Positions 55,725 to 63,434 of a DNA stretch of 64,000 nucleotides are shown here, in pieces; within the stretch, counting starts at the first letter, position 1, and each line of letters starts with the position of its first letter. The stretch comes from Tissierellia bacterium (GTDB lineage: Bacteria > Bacillota_A > Clostridia > Tissierellales > Peptoniphilaceae), in NCBI GenBank assembly GCA_012513395.1, contig JAAZCH010000265.1:1-64000 (forward strand). The letters run 5' to 3'. Position numbers and translations under genes: made by a program. A model generated the notes under the pieces. It worked only from the letters and a program-made list of their open reading frames with translations, was not told the DNA's origin and did not search any database.

Positions 55725-55753
55725 ATACTAGCATAATATATAGAAAGATTCAA
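55725..55753 (-). promoter_or_regulatory. Promoter of rnpB
   Basis: Minus-strand -35 TTGAAT, 17-base spacer, -10 TAGTAT, placing the start of transcription about seven bases downstream at the first bases of P1. Confidence 0.82.
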
Positions 55754-55799
55754 TGTTTTCACAAAAACCTCATGATATATAGCTCCTAGCTCTAATATT

Positions 55800-56534
55800 T
55801 TATAAAACTTTGCTTAAAAATTCTTTAGTTCTAGGATTTTTAGGATTATTAAATATTTCCTCTGGCGCGCCTTGTTCTTGTATTATTCCGTCATCCATAA
55901 ACAAAACTCTGTCAGAAATTTCTTTTGCAAAATTCATTTCGTGGGTTACTATTACTATTGTCATACCAGAAGTGACCAAATCTTTAATTACATCCAAAAC
56001 TTCTTTTACCATCTCTGGATCCAACGCACTAGTAGGTTCATCAAATAATATTATCTCAGGATCCATAGCCAATGCTCTTACTATGGCCAATCTTTGCTTT
56101 TGTCCTCCTGATAGTCTATTTGGATATTCCAACTTTTTATCTAAAAGTCCTACTCTAGATAGTAGTTCCTCGGCCAATTTTTTTGCGTCTTCTTTCTTAA
56201 TACCTTTTTCTAATGTAGGAGCTAGGGTAAGATTTTCTAACACATTTAAATGTGGAAAGACATTGAACTGTTGAAAAACCATTCCAATTTTTTGGCGATA
56301 TTTAGCCAAATTTATGTTTTTATCCATTAAGTTCTTTCCTTTAAAGATGACCTCTCCATCAGTTGGCATCTCCAATAAATTTAAACATCGAAGAAAAGTA
56401 CTCTTACCGCTTCCGGAAGGACCTATTATTGAAACCACTTCACCATAACTAATTTTTTCAGTAATTCCCTTTAAAACCTCTAACTCTCCAAAGGATTTAT
56501 AAAGATTATTGACCTCTACTAATATTTTATCCAT
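55800..56534 (-). CDS. Polar amino acid ABC importer, ATP-binding protein (probably histidine)
   Basis: A 244-residue HisP/GlnQ-type ATPase. Walker [10 protein letters not shown] (about 35-43), [14 protein letters not shown]-loop, signature LSGGQKQR (about 142-149), Walker [15 protein letters not shown] and switch VTHEM are all present; the SALDPE form is typical of amino acid importers. The ATG at 56534 has GGAGC seven bases upstream and lies inside the permease end (eight-base overlap). Third gene of the T-box-controlled unit; histidine specificity is inferred from the T-box. Confidence 0.93.
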   Translation of the reverse strand: MDKILVEVNNLYKSFGELEVLKGITEKISYGEVVSIIGPSGSGKSTFLRCLNLLEMPTDGEVIFKGKNLMDKNINLAKYRQKIGMVFQQFNVFPHLNVLENLTLAPTLEKGIKKEDAKKLAEELLSRVGLLDKKLEYPNRLSGGQKQRLAIVRALAMDPEIILFDEPTSALDPEMVKEVLDVIKDLVTSGMTIVIVTHEMNFAKEISDRVLFMDDGIIQEQGAPEEIFNNPKNPRTKEFLSKVL

Positions 56535-57186
56535 TTTGCAAGCTCCTTTCAAAAACGTTTATACCTTTTGAAAGAATACTTGTTACGACCAAATAGATTA
56601 TTCCTACTATAACTAAAGAAGGAAGAGATAAAAATGTAGCTGACTGAACAGTTTTGTAAGAGGTCATTAATTCACTTACAAAGAATACTGAAGCCAATGA
56701 AGTCTGCTTTACCATAGAAATGTATTCATTTCCAAGGGCAGGTAAAATGTTTTTTATAGCTTGGGGAAGGATGATTTTTCTCATCACATTCCAATTTGAA
56801 AGTCCTAAGCTTTTACCGGCTTCTCCTTGTCCTTTATCCACTGCTTGAATACCAGCACGGATTACTTCTGCGACATACGAACTTGCATTTACTATTAAAG
56901 CTACCACTATACATGCTGTATCGCTTAAAGAAAATGGTGTTACCTTTGGGAGGAGCAGCCAGAAAAAGTATAGTTGCAATAATATTGGAGTTCCCCTAAG
57001 TACTCCAATATATGCATTGACTGCTAAATCCAAAATCTTTATTTTAGATAGCTTTAAAATCGCAATAACCGTTCCTAGGATGGATGCTGCAAAAACAGTA
57101 ATTCCAGCCAGCCACAATGTTCCTGTCAATCCACTTATATAAACATATCCATACTTCTGCCATAGAGAAATAATCGTATTTGTCAT
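56527..57186 (-). CDS. Polar amino acid ABC importer, permease (probably histidine)
   Basis: A 219-residue HisM-type permease with about five spans. The coupling loop [20 protein letters not shown] (about 135-154) is the amino acid permease EAA motif, and [14 protein letters not shown] (about 63-76) is the other family block. It lies twelve bases after the binding protein and overlaps the ATPase start. Confidence 0.92.
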   Translation of the reverse strand: MTNTIISLWQKYGYVYISGLTGTLWLAGITVFAASILGTVIAILKLSKIKILDLAVNAYIGVLRGTPILLQLYFFWLLLPKVTPFSLSDTACIVVALIVNASSYVAEVIRAGIQAVDKGQGEAGKSLGLSNWNVMRKIILPQAIKNILPALGNEYISMVKQTSLASVFFVSELMTSYKTVQSATFLSLPSLVIVGIIYLVVTSILSKGINVFERSLQNG

Positions 57187-57198
57187 AACCTACACCTC

Positions 57199-58074
57199 TT
57201 ACAATCCTAAGTCTTTTGCATACTCAGTATATTCTTTGTGCCATTTTTCAAATTCTCCAGATTCCAAAACTTCTTTAATAGCTTCATTAACAATTTCTGT
57301 AAGTTCGGATTCACCTTTTGGTATTCCTATTCGAGTACCTTGAGTTTCTGGATCTACTTCAAATTCAAAACCTTCTACTATCATTAATTTTGCATTTGGA
57401 TTTGCTTCTATATACAATTGTCCCATTGGAATAGATACAGCACAGGCATCAGCTTTATTTTCTTCTACCATTAAGAATCCATCTGTAGTTGCAGATACTC
57501 TTTTAAATTCTTTGTATTTTGGAACTTGTTCATTTACAAATAATTCCTGAAGAGATCCACTTTGAGCTACTATAATTTTGTCTGCCATGTCATCAGGGCC
57601 TTTGATGTTGTTTGAGTCCTCTTGGCGAATTAACAAACCATAACCTGGACTATTTTCTGAAAAGTAATATCCGTCAGATAAATTCATGGCTTCTTCCCTT
57701 GCCGGAGTATATGCCAAAGCTGAGATTGCTAAATCATATTTTCCTTCAGTTATACTGCTTAACACTGCAGAAAATTCTAATGGAATTATTTTAACTTCAA
57801 CTCCAATCTTTTCGGCTATATATTTTGCAAGTAATATATCTGACCCTACATACTGCTCGTCGCCACTTTTGGACGGGTCAATAAATTCATATGGTGCAAA
57901 ATACGGTTCTGTCACAACTTCTAAGTAACCTTTTTCTTTAATGACTTCTAGTCTATTAGAGTCGTTTTTTTCTTTATCATTTTTTGAAGTGCCTCCACAA
58001 CCTACCATTAAGAATAAACTAGCTATTACGATCGCCACTAAAACAAATCTTTTTAAATATTTCTTATTTAACAT
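57199..58074 (-). CDS. Amino acid ABC importer, substrate-binding lipoprotein (probably histidine)
   Basis: A 291-residue family 3 solute-binding protein. The N-terminus KKYLKRFVLVAIVIASLFL leads into a lipobox ending MVGCGG, so it should be acylated at the cysteine and tethered outside the membrane. YLEVVTEPYFAPYEF, LEFSAVLSSITEGKYDLAI and an RIGIPKG segment are typical of the fold. The ATG at 58074 has GGGAG eight bases upstream; the 48-codon upward extension runs through the T-box terminator and is not real. First gene of the unit. Confidence 0.93.
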   Translation of the reverse strand: MLNKKYLKRFVLVAIVIASLFLMVGCGGTSKNDKEKNDSNRLEVIKEKGYLEVVTEPYFAPYEFIDPSKSGDEQYVGSDILLAKYIAEKIGVEVKIIPLEFSAVLSSITEGKYDLAISALAYTPAREEAMNLSDGYYFSENSPGYGLLIRQEDSNNIKGPDDMADKIIVAQSGSLQELFVNEQVPKYKEFKRVSATTDGFLMVEENKADACAVSIPMGQLYIEANPNAKLMIVEGFEFEVDPETQGTRIGIPKGESELTEIVNEAIKEVLESGEFEKWHKEYTEYAKDLGL

Positions 58075-58120
58075 CTTCTTTTCTCCCTTTAAAATATTTT
58101 GTCTTGTTTTGGCCAAAAAC

Positions 58121-58415
58121 AAAAAAATCTCGTCCTCCAGCATATACATGCTAGAGGACGAGAATATATTCCCGTGGTCCCACCTCTGTTTAATGATATC
58201 TCGCGATACCAAACTCATCAGGTACTATCATACCTTTGCACTATAACGGGTGCGAGTTATCCGAATCCACTACTTCCTTAACGGTTTTGCAAGATTAGCT
58301 CAAAGATGTGTTCGATATATAATAGCTATGCATTTTCACCAAGCATGCACTCTCTATAAGTTATTAATACATCTACTCTTTCTTATCACGGCACTGATTA
58401 TTAATCAACTGTAAA
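58121..58415 (-). promoter_or_regulatory. T-box riboswitch, histidine specifier (CAC), controlling the amino acid ABC importer
   Basis: In the minus-strand RNA, Stem I closes AGATGT with ACATCT and has the AGAGAGT and TTGGTGAAAA blocks. The specifier loop reads CGAACACATC, giving specifier CAC (58308-58310). The T-box core AGGTGGGACCACGG lies at 58172-58185. A terminator of 15 bp with a four-base loop (58129-58162) and seven Ts follows, and its 5' arm (CCTCT) can pair with AGAGG to form the antiterminator. Uncharged tRNA-His should allow readthrough. This accounts for most of the 402-base gene-free stretch 58075-58476. Confidence 0.93.
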
Positions 58416-58421
58416 AAATAT

Positions 58422-58450
58422 AACATAAATTACACTAGTTGTAAAGTCAA
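58422..58450 (-). promoter_or_regulatory. Promoter of the T-box/ABC importer unit
   Basis: Minus-strand -35 TTGACT, 17-base spacer, -10 TATGTT, just upstream of T-box Stem I. The -10 is imperfect; TTATAT three bases on is an alternative with a longer spacer. Confidence 0.55.
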
Positions 58451-58476
58451 ATTTCAATTAAAAACAATTTGTCTCT

Positions 58477-59415
58477 TTAATCCTTGTATATTATTGTACC
58501 TGTTTTGCCATTTAATGCGTCTAACGATTTCTCTAATGAGGTGATAATTGCTTTCCCCTCAGGATTTTGTTCCAGAAAGTTTAAACACGCTTCTATTTTT
58601 GGAAGCATTGAACCTTTAGCAAATTGCTCTTCTTCAATATATTTATGCACTTGAGAAACACTTATTTTAGAAAGATTTTCTTGGTTTGGCTTATTAAAGT
58701 TTATCGCAACTTGTTCCACGGCTGTTAAAATTAATAATGTTCCAGCCTTCATATCAGAAGCCAGTTTCGAACAAGATTTATCTTTATCAATAACTGCCGC
58801 TACCCCTTTATATAATCCATCTTCTTCAATTACTGGAATCCCGCCACCTCCTACAGTGATTACTACGGTTCCCATATCAGAAAGTTTTTTAACTGTTTCC
58901 AGCTCAACAATTTTAATAGGAGTTGGAGAAGGAACTACCCTTCTATATCCTCGCCCTGAATCCTCTTCATAAGTATGTCCATTGACAGAAGAAAGTTTTT
59001 CGGATTCTTCTTTGGAATAGAATTGACCTATGGGTTTTGTTGGATTTGAAAAAGATTCGTCATTTTTGTCTACAACTACTTGAGTTACAATGGAACATAC
59101 TTCTTTGTCAATATTTTCCTCGTTTAAAGCATTTTTTAATGCCTGTTGCATATGATAACCGATATATCCTTGGCTCATTGCTCCGCACTCAGGAAAAGGC
59201 ATATTAGGAACTCCAATATTTCCATCGTGAGAGTAATCAAATGACAAATTTATCATTCCCACTTGGGGACCATTTCCGTGTCCTACTATTACTTCGTATC
59301 CATCCTTTATTAATTTCACTATAGATTGTGAAGTTTCTTTAACTAGTTCCTTCTGCTCTTCTGGCGAGTCGCCTAGAGCATTTCCACCTAATGCTACAAC
59401 AATTTTTTTATTCAT
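58477..59415 (-). CDS. arcC: Carbamate kinase
   Basis: Makes ATP from carbamoyl phosphate and ADP. The 312-residue product starts KKIVVALGGNALG and has GHGNGPQVG (about 44-52), RRVVPSPTP, and AVIDKDKSCSKLASD (about 207-221), the carbamate kinase blocks. No arginine deiminase or ornithine transcarbamylase gene is next to it; its neighbours are pucR and the allantoin genes, so carbamoyl phosphate from oxamate/ureidoglycolate breakdown is the likelier source. Ribosome site GGAAAG is upstream. Confidence 0.95.
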   Translation of the reverse strand: MNKKIVVALGGNALGDSPEEQKELVKETSQSIVKLIKDGYEVIVGHGNGPQVGMINLSFDYSHDGNIGVPNMPFPECGAMSQGYIGYHMQQALKNALNEENIDKEVCSIVTQVVVDKNDESFSNPTKPIGQFYSKEESEKLSSVNGHTYEEDSGRGYRRVVPSPTPIKIVELETVKKLSDMGTVVITVGGGGIPVIEEDGLYKGVAAVIDKDKSCSKLASDMKAGTLLILTAVEQVAINFNKPNQENLSKISVSQVHKYIEEEQFAKGSMLPKIEACLNFLEQNPEGKAIITSLEKSLDALNGKTGTIIYKD

Positions 59416-59507
59416 TATTCTTTCCTTTCAAAATATATAATTTTACCTATGAGTAGTATATTTTTAAATTGCCAATAAATCACGGTTATAAATAATAAAT
59501 GTACAAT

Positions 59508-59521
59508 CATATTTTGTGCAT
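59508..59521. promoter_or_regulatory. Candidate PucR-type operator half upstream of arcC
   Basis: CATATTTTGTGCAT on the plus strand. Twelve of its 14 bases recur at 61252-61265 in the pucR/allC divergent region. It lies in the arcC upstream region about 95 bases before the ATG. No convincing arcC -35/-10 pair was found in the 120 AT-rich bases. Confidence 0.4.
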
Positions 59522-59535
59522 ACTATACAATTTTG

Positions 59536-61137
59536 TCACATTTCTAATAAATTCAACGCTATTTCCAAGTTAAACAATTCATCAGGGTCATTTAAATCAG
59601 AGTTTAGTATTTCCTTACAACGTTCAAGTCTATAAATGACTGTATTTCTGTGAATATACATTTCCCTAGCAGTTTTAGATACATCAGTTTTATTCATGAG
59701 CCATTTTCTTAACGTATCTCTGTAATCTGCATAATTTTTAGAATCAGCCTCATACAAATCTCCCAAAATAGATTGAGCAAAAAATGTAAGCTCATAGGAA
59801 TTAATATGTGAGAATAATGATTTGAAATCTTGTGGTCTAGATATTTTAATATGCTGAAAATCAACATTTTCCGTACCATGTTCTACAGCTTTTAATGCTT
59901 CTGTATAGCTTTGATATTGAAAATTGTATGAGTGAAATTCTGCGCCTATGGCAATATTTATATCGATTTCCAAAACTTTTTTTAAAACCTCTACATTTTT
60001 ATTTAAAATGTCTATAATTTTAGAAATATTTTTTTCACTTGTTTGGACAATATACATCTTCTCATTTCTAAGTGGATATAGATTATAGTGTTCTAATTTT
60101 TCAAATTTTTTTGCCAGCCAGTTATATATTAATGTATAGCCTATGATTTGTAAGTGGCTTGGGAATAATTTTGAAAAATCTGGAAAATACAAAATAATAG
60201 TTCTTCCTGATGTAAAGTAGTCCATTTTATTACTGTGAACAAATTCTAGAATTTGCTCCTCATCTTCCCTAGAACAAAGTTTAATTAAATTTAAGAAAAG
60301 GCTTTCCTTCTTTTCTAGCTTATGATATTCGATATTTAACTCTCTAGTCGTGGTAAAAGCGATGCTGAATAAAGCTTGATCGATAATGAAACTAGAAACA
60401 GGGTAGCTTAATCTTTCTGTATTTAATAATAGCAAATAGTAGGGATAATGAGCAGTCAATTTCATGGTATAGACCCCTACATTGAATTTTTCTTCTTTTA
60501 TATTTTCTAGAGTATCGCTATAATATTTGACATCACTTGGTATTTTTGATGCTAGACTTCGAATATTGTTTTTATCAAAAGCTCTAGCAAAATTCGAGCT
60601 GGAGTATTCGATATTTCCAAAAGGATCTATAAGTGCCGTCTCAACTTTTAAAATGTTACTTAGAGTCATAAGAATACCTCTTAAATTTTGATCCTGTAAT
60701 AACATATTTGAAAAAACTTTCTGACTATTAAGAGCAAATATTAGCTCATCATTTGTATCTTGCCATATATGCATAAGAACATCTTGGTAAACTTCTCCCA
60801 AGGTTTTATGCGCGGGAATTAATAGTATGGGAAATTTTAATTCGTTTGCCCTTTCTATCACGCTATTATCTAAAACTTTTAAAAATCTTTCAACTTTAAT
60901 TGCCAGCCCACAACAGTTCTTTTCAGATAAGTTTTCTATCAGTAAAATTAACTCCTCTTGTTTATCAGCATAGTACATGGCAGTAGTAATAATCAAAGCA
61001 TTATCGCCTATATATGAATAAACATCAGGTGTTTCTGTAGATTCAACGGTTGTAATCTCTTTATCAAGGTCTGCTTCTTCGTTCATAACAACAAAATAAT
61101 TAAATTTTTTATCGTTAAGTAATTCAATTAGCTTCAT
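59536..61137 (-). CDS. PucR-family transcriptional regulator
   Basis: A 533-residue regulator of purine catabolism. The N-terminal PucR domain (about 1-130, with NALIITTAMYYAD and the LKFPILLIP block) is followed by a GGDEF-like/CdaR linker region and a C-terminal PucR helix-turn-helix: LRKWLMNKTDVSKTA (about 465-480) then YIHRNTVIYRLERCKEIL (about 484-501). It stands between arcC and the divergent allC-allE-allD genes, the natural place for their activator. ATG with AGGAGG upstream. Confidence 0.93.
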   Translation of the reverse strand: MKLIELLNDKKFNYFVVMNEEADLDKEITTVESTETPDVYSYIGDNALIITTAMYYADKQEELILLIENLSEKNCCGLAIKVERFLKVLDNSVIERANELKFPILLIPAHKTLGEVYQDVLMHIWQDTNDELIFALNSQKVFSNMLLQDQNLRGILMTLSNILKVETALIDPFGNIEYSSSNFARAFDKNNIRSLASKIPSDVKYYSDTLENIKEEKFNVGVYTMKLTAHYPYYLLLLNTERLSYPVSSFIIDQALFSIAFTTTRELNIEYHKLEKKESLFLNLIKLCSREDEEQILEFVHSNKMDYFTSGRTIILYFPDFSKLFPSHLQIIGYTLIYNWLAKKFEKLEHYNLYPLRNEKMYIVQTSEKNISKIIDILNKNVEVLKKVLEIDINIAIGAEFHSYNFQYQSYTEALKAVEHGTENVDFQHIKISRPQDFKSLFSHINSYELTFFAQSILGDLYEADSKNYADYRDTLRKWLMNKTDVSKTAREMYIHRNTVIYRLERCKEILNSDLNDPDELFNLEIALNLLEM

Positions 61138-61239
61138 CGAAACCTCCTAGTTAGATAATTCAATAAACATATTCTATCACAAATTTTAATTGAAGATTTG
61201 ATAGTTTTTAATTCTAAAGCCTTGTACTATAATATAATA

Positions 61240-61265
61240 TATAAACGTTTTCATTTCTTGTGCAT
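61240..61265. promoter_or_regulatory. cre-like site and repeat motif in the pucR/allC divergent region
   Basis: On the minus strand TGAAAACGTTTATA (61240-61253) matches the catabolite-responsive element consensus TGWAANCGNTNWCA at all but one position. Overlapping its edge, CATTTCTTGTGCAT (61252-61265, plus) repeats the motif found before arcC. The 241-base divergent region also holds TATAAT-rich sequence (61228-61242, and TATAAT at 61328-61333 for allC); neither has a good -35. Confidence 0.5.
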
Positions 61266-61378
61266 TTTGCCTAAATGGTAAATAATAAAATGTTATTTGG
61301 TCTAATGATACGATTAAAATCTATGTATATAATAAACAAAAATGAATTGATTACATAAAAATATTAAGGAGGAGTATG

Positions 61379-62605
61379 ATGGAATATAGAACAGCTTATA
61401 ACTATTACGAGAACATTTTCTCTAGTATAGGCAAAACTGATAAAGGCGGCCTAACTAGATTGTTATATAGTGACGAATGGTATAATGCACAAAATAAGAT
61501 GAAAGAGGAAATGGAAGCCATAGGCATGACAGCTGAATTTGATGCAGTGGGAAATCTTTTTGGTACAATTCCTGGTTCAGAAGGTTCAGGCGTTATAGCG
61601 ACAGGTTCTCACATCGACAGCGTTGTAGAAGGTGGAAACTTAGACGGTCAATTCGGAATCCTGGCAGGTTTAGTCGCAATAAAAAATCTTTACGAAAAGC
61701 ACGGCCAACCTAAAAAAGGTTTACAAGTAATTTCTATGGCAGAAGAAGAAGGCAGTAGATTTCCCTATGTGTTTTGGGGAAGCAAAAATATTTTCAATAT
61801 GATAGATTCTGAAGAAAGAATTGAAATGGAGAATATTAAAGATGGCGATGGAATTAAACTTGTAGATGAGATGAAAAGACATGGATTTGATTTTAAATCT
61901 GATGATGCTCCGTCTAATAACATCGATAAATTTGTGGAAATTCACATCGAACAAGGAAATTATCTAGAAATGATAAACAAACACATTGGAGTAATTACTG
62001 CAATAACGGGACAAAAGAGATATGAAATTACAATTACTGGACAAGCTAATCACGCTGGCACAACTAGGATGGGATATAGAAAAGATGCAATCTATGCTTA
62101 TTCAAAAATAGTTAAGTCATCTATTGAAATGGCTTTAGAAGAAGGTGATCCTCTAGTAATTACTTTTGGAAATATTACAGTCACTCCAAATACTGTAAAT
62201 GTAGTTCCCGGTAAAGTTGTGTTTTCGATGGATTGTAGACATCCTGATGGATTTATCCTTAACAATTTCACAAAAAAAATTGAAAACAATATGAAAAAAA
62301 TTGTGGAAGATATGAATATGGGCATTGATATCAATATGTGGATGAATGCTCCCCCGGTTCCGATGAATCATGAAGTAACAAACACGATAGAAAATACAGT
62401 TAAAGAAATGGGAATAGATTACGAAGTAATGCACTCAGGTGCAGGACATGACTCGCAAATATTTGCCCCACGAGTTCCTACGGGAATGATATTTGTGCCA
62501 AGCATCGCAGGAATAAGTCACAATCCTGATGAGAAAACTGAGTTAGACGATTTGATTTTAGGAATTAAGGTATTGGAAAATACTTTATATAAATTAGCAT
62601 ATTAA
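61379..62605 (+). CDS. allC: Allantoate amidohydrolase
   Basis: Hydrolyses allantoate to (S)-ureidoglycine, CO2 and ammonia using two metal ions. The 408-residue M20-family protein has GSHIDSVVEGGNLDGQFG (about 78-95) with metal His and Asp, the catalytic/metal glutamates in AEEEGSRF (about 124-131), HIEQGNYLE (about 191-199) and GAGHDSQIF (about 359-367). The second of two adjacent ATGs (61379) has the proper six-base spacing from AGGAGG. The general family includes N-carbamoyl amino acid hydrolases, but allE and allD downstream fix the role. Confidence 0.94.
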   Translation: MEYRTAYNYYENIFSSIGKTDKGGLTRLLYSDEWYNAQNKMKEEMEAIGMTAEFDAVGNLFGTIPGSEGSGVIATGSHIDSVVEGGNLDGQFGILAGLVAIKNLYEKHGQPKKGLQVISMAEEEGSRFPYVFWGSKNIFNMIDSEERIEMENIKDGDGIKLVDEMKRHGFDFKSDDAPSNNIDKFVEIHIEQGNYLEMINKHIGVITAITGQKRYEITITGQANHAGTTRMGYRKDAIYAYSKIVKSSIEMALEEGDPLVITFGNITVTPNTVNVVPGKVVFSMDCRHPDGFILNNFTKKIENNMKKIVEDMNMGIDINMWMNAPPVPMNHEVTNTIENTVKEMGIDYEVMHSGAGHDSQIFAPRVPTGMIFVPSIAGISHNPDEKTELDDLILGIKVLENTLYKLAY

Positions 62606-62618
62606 TTAGGAGGAAATT

Positions 62619-63407
62619 ATGGGATATTTAAATAATCAATTAGGGTACAGAAATGACATTTTAGCAAACAGATCGGTAGTTAAAAAGAACAACTATGCGT
62701 TATTAGAGCCAGACGGATTGGTGAAAACTTCAATTCCAGGATTTGAAAATTGTGATATCACAGTTTTAGCTACTCCTCATATAGGAGCAAGCTTCGTAGA
62801 TTATTTACTTCACATCCAACCAAATGGAAAACACGCTGAAGGATTCGGTGGCGATGGAGTTGAAACATTTATTTATGTAATTTCTGGAGAACTTTCTGTT
62901 AATACAACAGAAGGAGAAGAAATTCTAAAAGATGGTGGATTTGTGTTTACACCTGCTGAAGACAAACTTTATTTTGAAAACAAATCAGGCGAGACTGTTA
63001 AAGCTTTTTTATACAAGAGAAGATATAGACCAGTAGAGGGATATAGTGCACACTTAGTCGTAGGAAATGCAGCTGATTTAGAGTATGAAGATTATGAAGG
63101 CATGAAAGAAGTTCAATTTACTAACTTCCTACCTGCTGTAGATAATTTAGGTTTTGATATGAACTTCCATATTCTATCCTTCCAACCTGGAGCATCTCAT
63201 GGCTACATTGAAACTCATTTACCTGAGCATGGAGCATTGATAACTGAAGGTATGGGAATGTATAACTTGGATAACGAATGGATGCCAGTAAAAGAAGGAG
63301 ATTATATATTTATGAGTGCTTATAGTCTTCAAGGAGCTTATGCAGTTGGCAGCGGACCATTGACATATATATATTCAAAAGATTGCAACAGAGACGTAGA
63401 AATATAA
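62619..63407 (+). CDS. allE: (S)-ureidoglycine aminohydrolase
   Basis: Releases ammonia from (S)-ureidoglycine to give (S)-ureidoglycolate. The 262-residue bicupin has LGYRNDILANRSVV near the start, an N-terminal cupin with GVETFIYVISGEL (about 86-98) and a C-terminal cupin carrying the metal ligands in FQPGASHGYIETHLPEHGA (about 188-206) with a second histidine late. ATG with AGGAGG eight bases upstream; 13 bases after allC. Confidence 0.95.
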   Translation: MGYLNNQLGYRNDILANRSVVKKNNYALLEPDGLVKTSIPGFENCDITVLATPHIGASFVDYLLHIQPNGKHAEGFGGDGVETFIYVISGELSVNTTEGEEILKDGGFVFTPAEDKLYFENKSGETVKAFLYKRRYRPVEGYSAHLVVGNAADLEYEDYEGMKEVQFTNFLPAVDNLGFDMNFHILSFQPGASHGYIETHLPEHGALITEGMGMYNLDNEWMPVKEGDYIFMSAYSLQGAYAVGSGPLTYIYSKDCNRDVEI

Positions 63408-63434
63408 ATATAAATAAAAAATATAGGTGAAAAA

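Noticed and set aside
55559..55789. 76-codon plus-strand ORF
   Set aside because: Lies antisense to the RNase P RNA gene, which explains the sequence conservation.
58075..58218. 48-codon N-terminal extension of the substrate-binding protein
   Set aside because: It would translate through the T-box terminator. The ATG at 58074 has a ribosome site and a proper lipoprotein signal follows.
57941..58281. Plus-strand ORFs of 101 and 60 codons across the ABC importer leader
   Set aside because: They cover the T-box and its terminator on the opposite strand; structured RNA, not coding.
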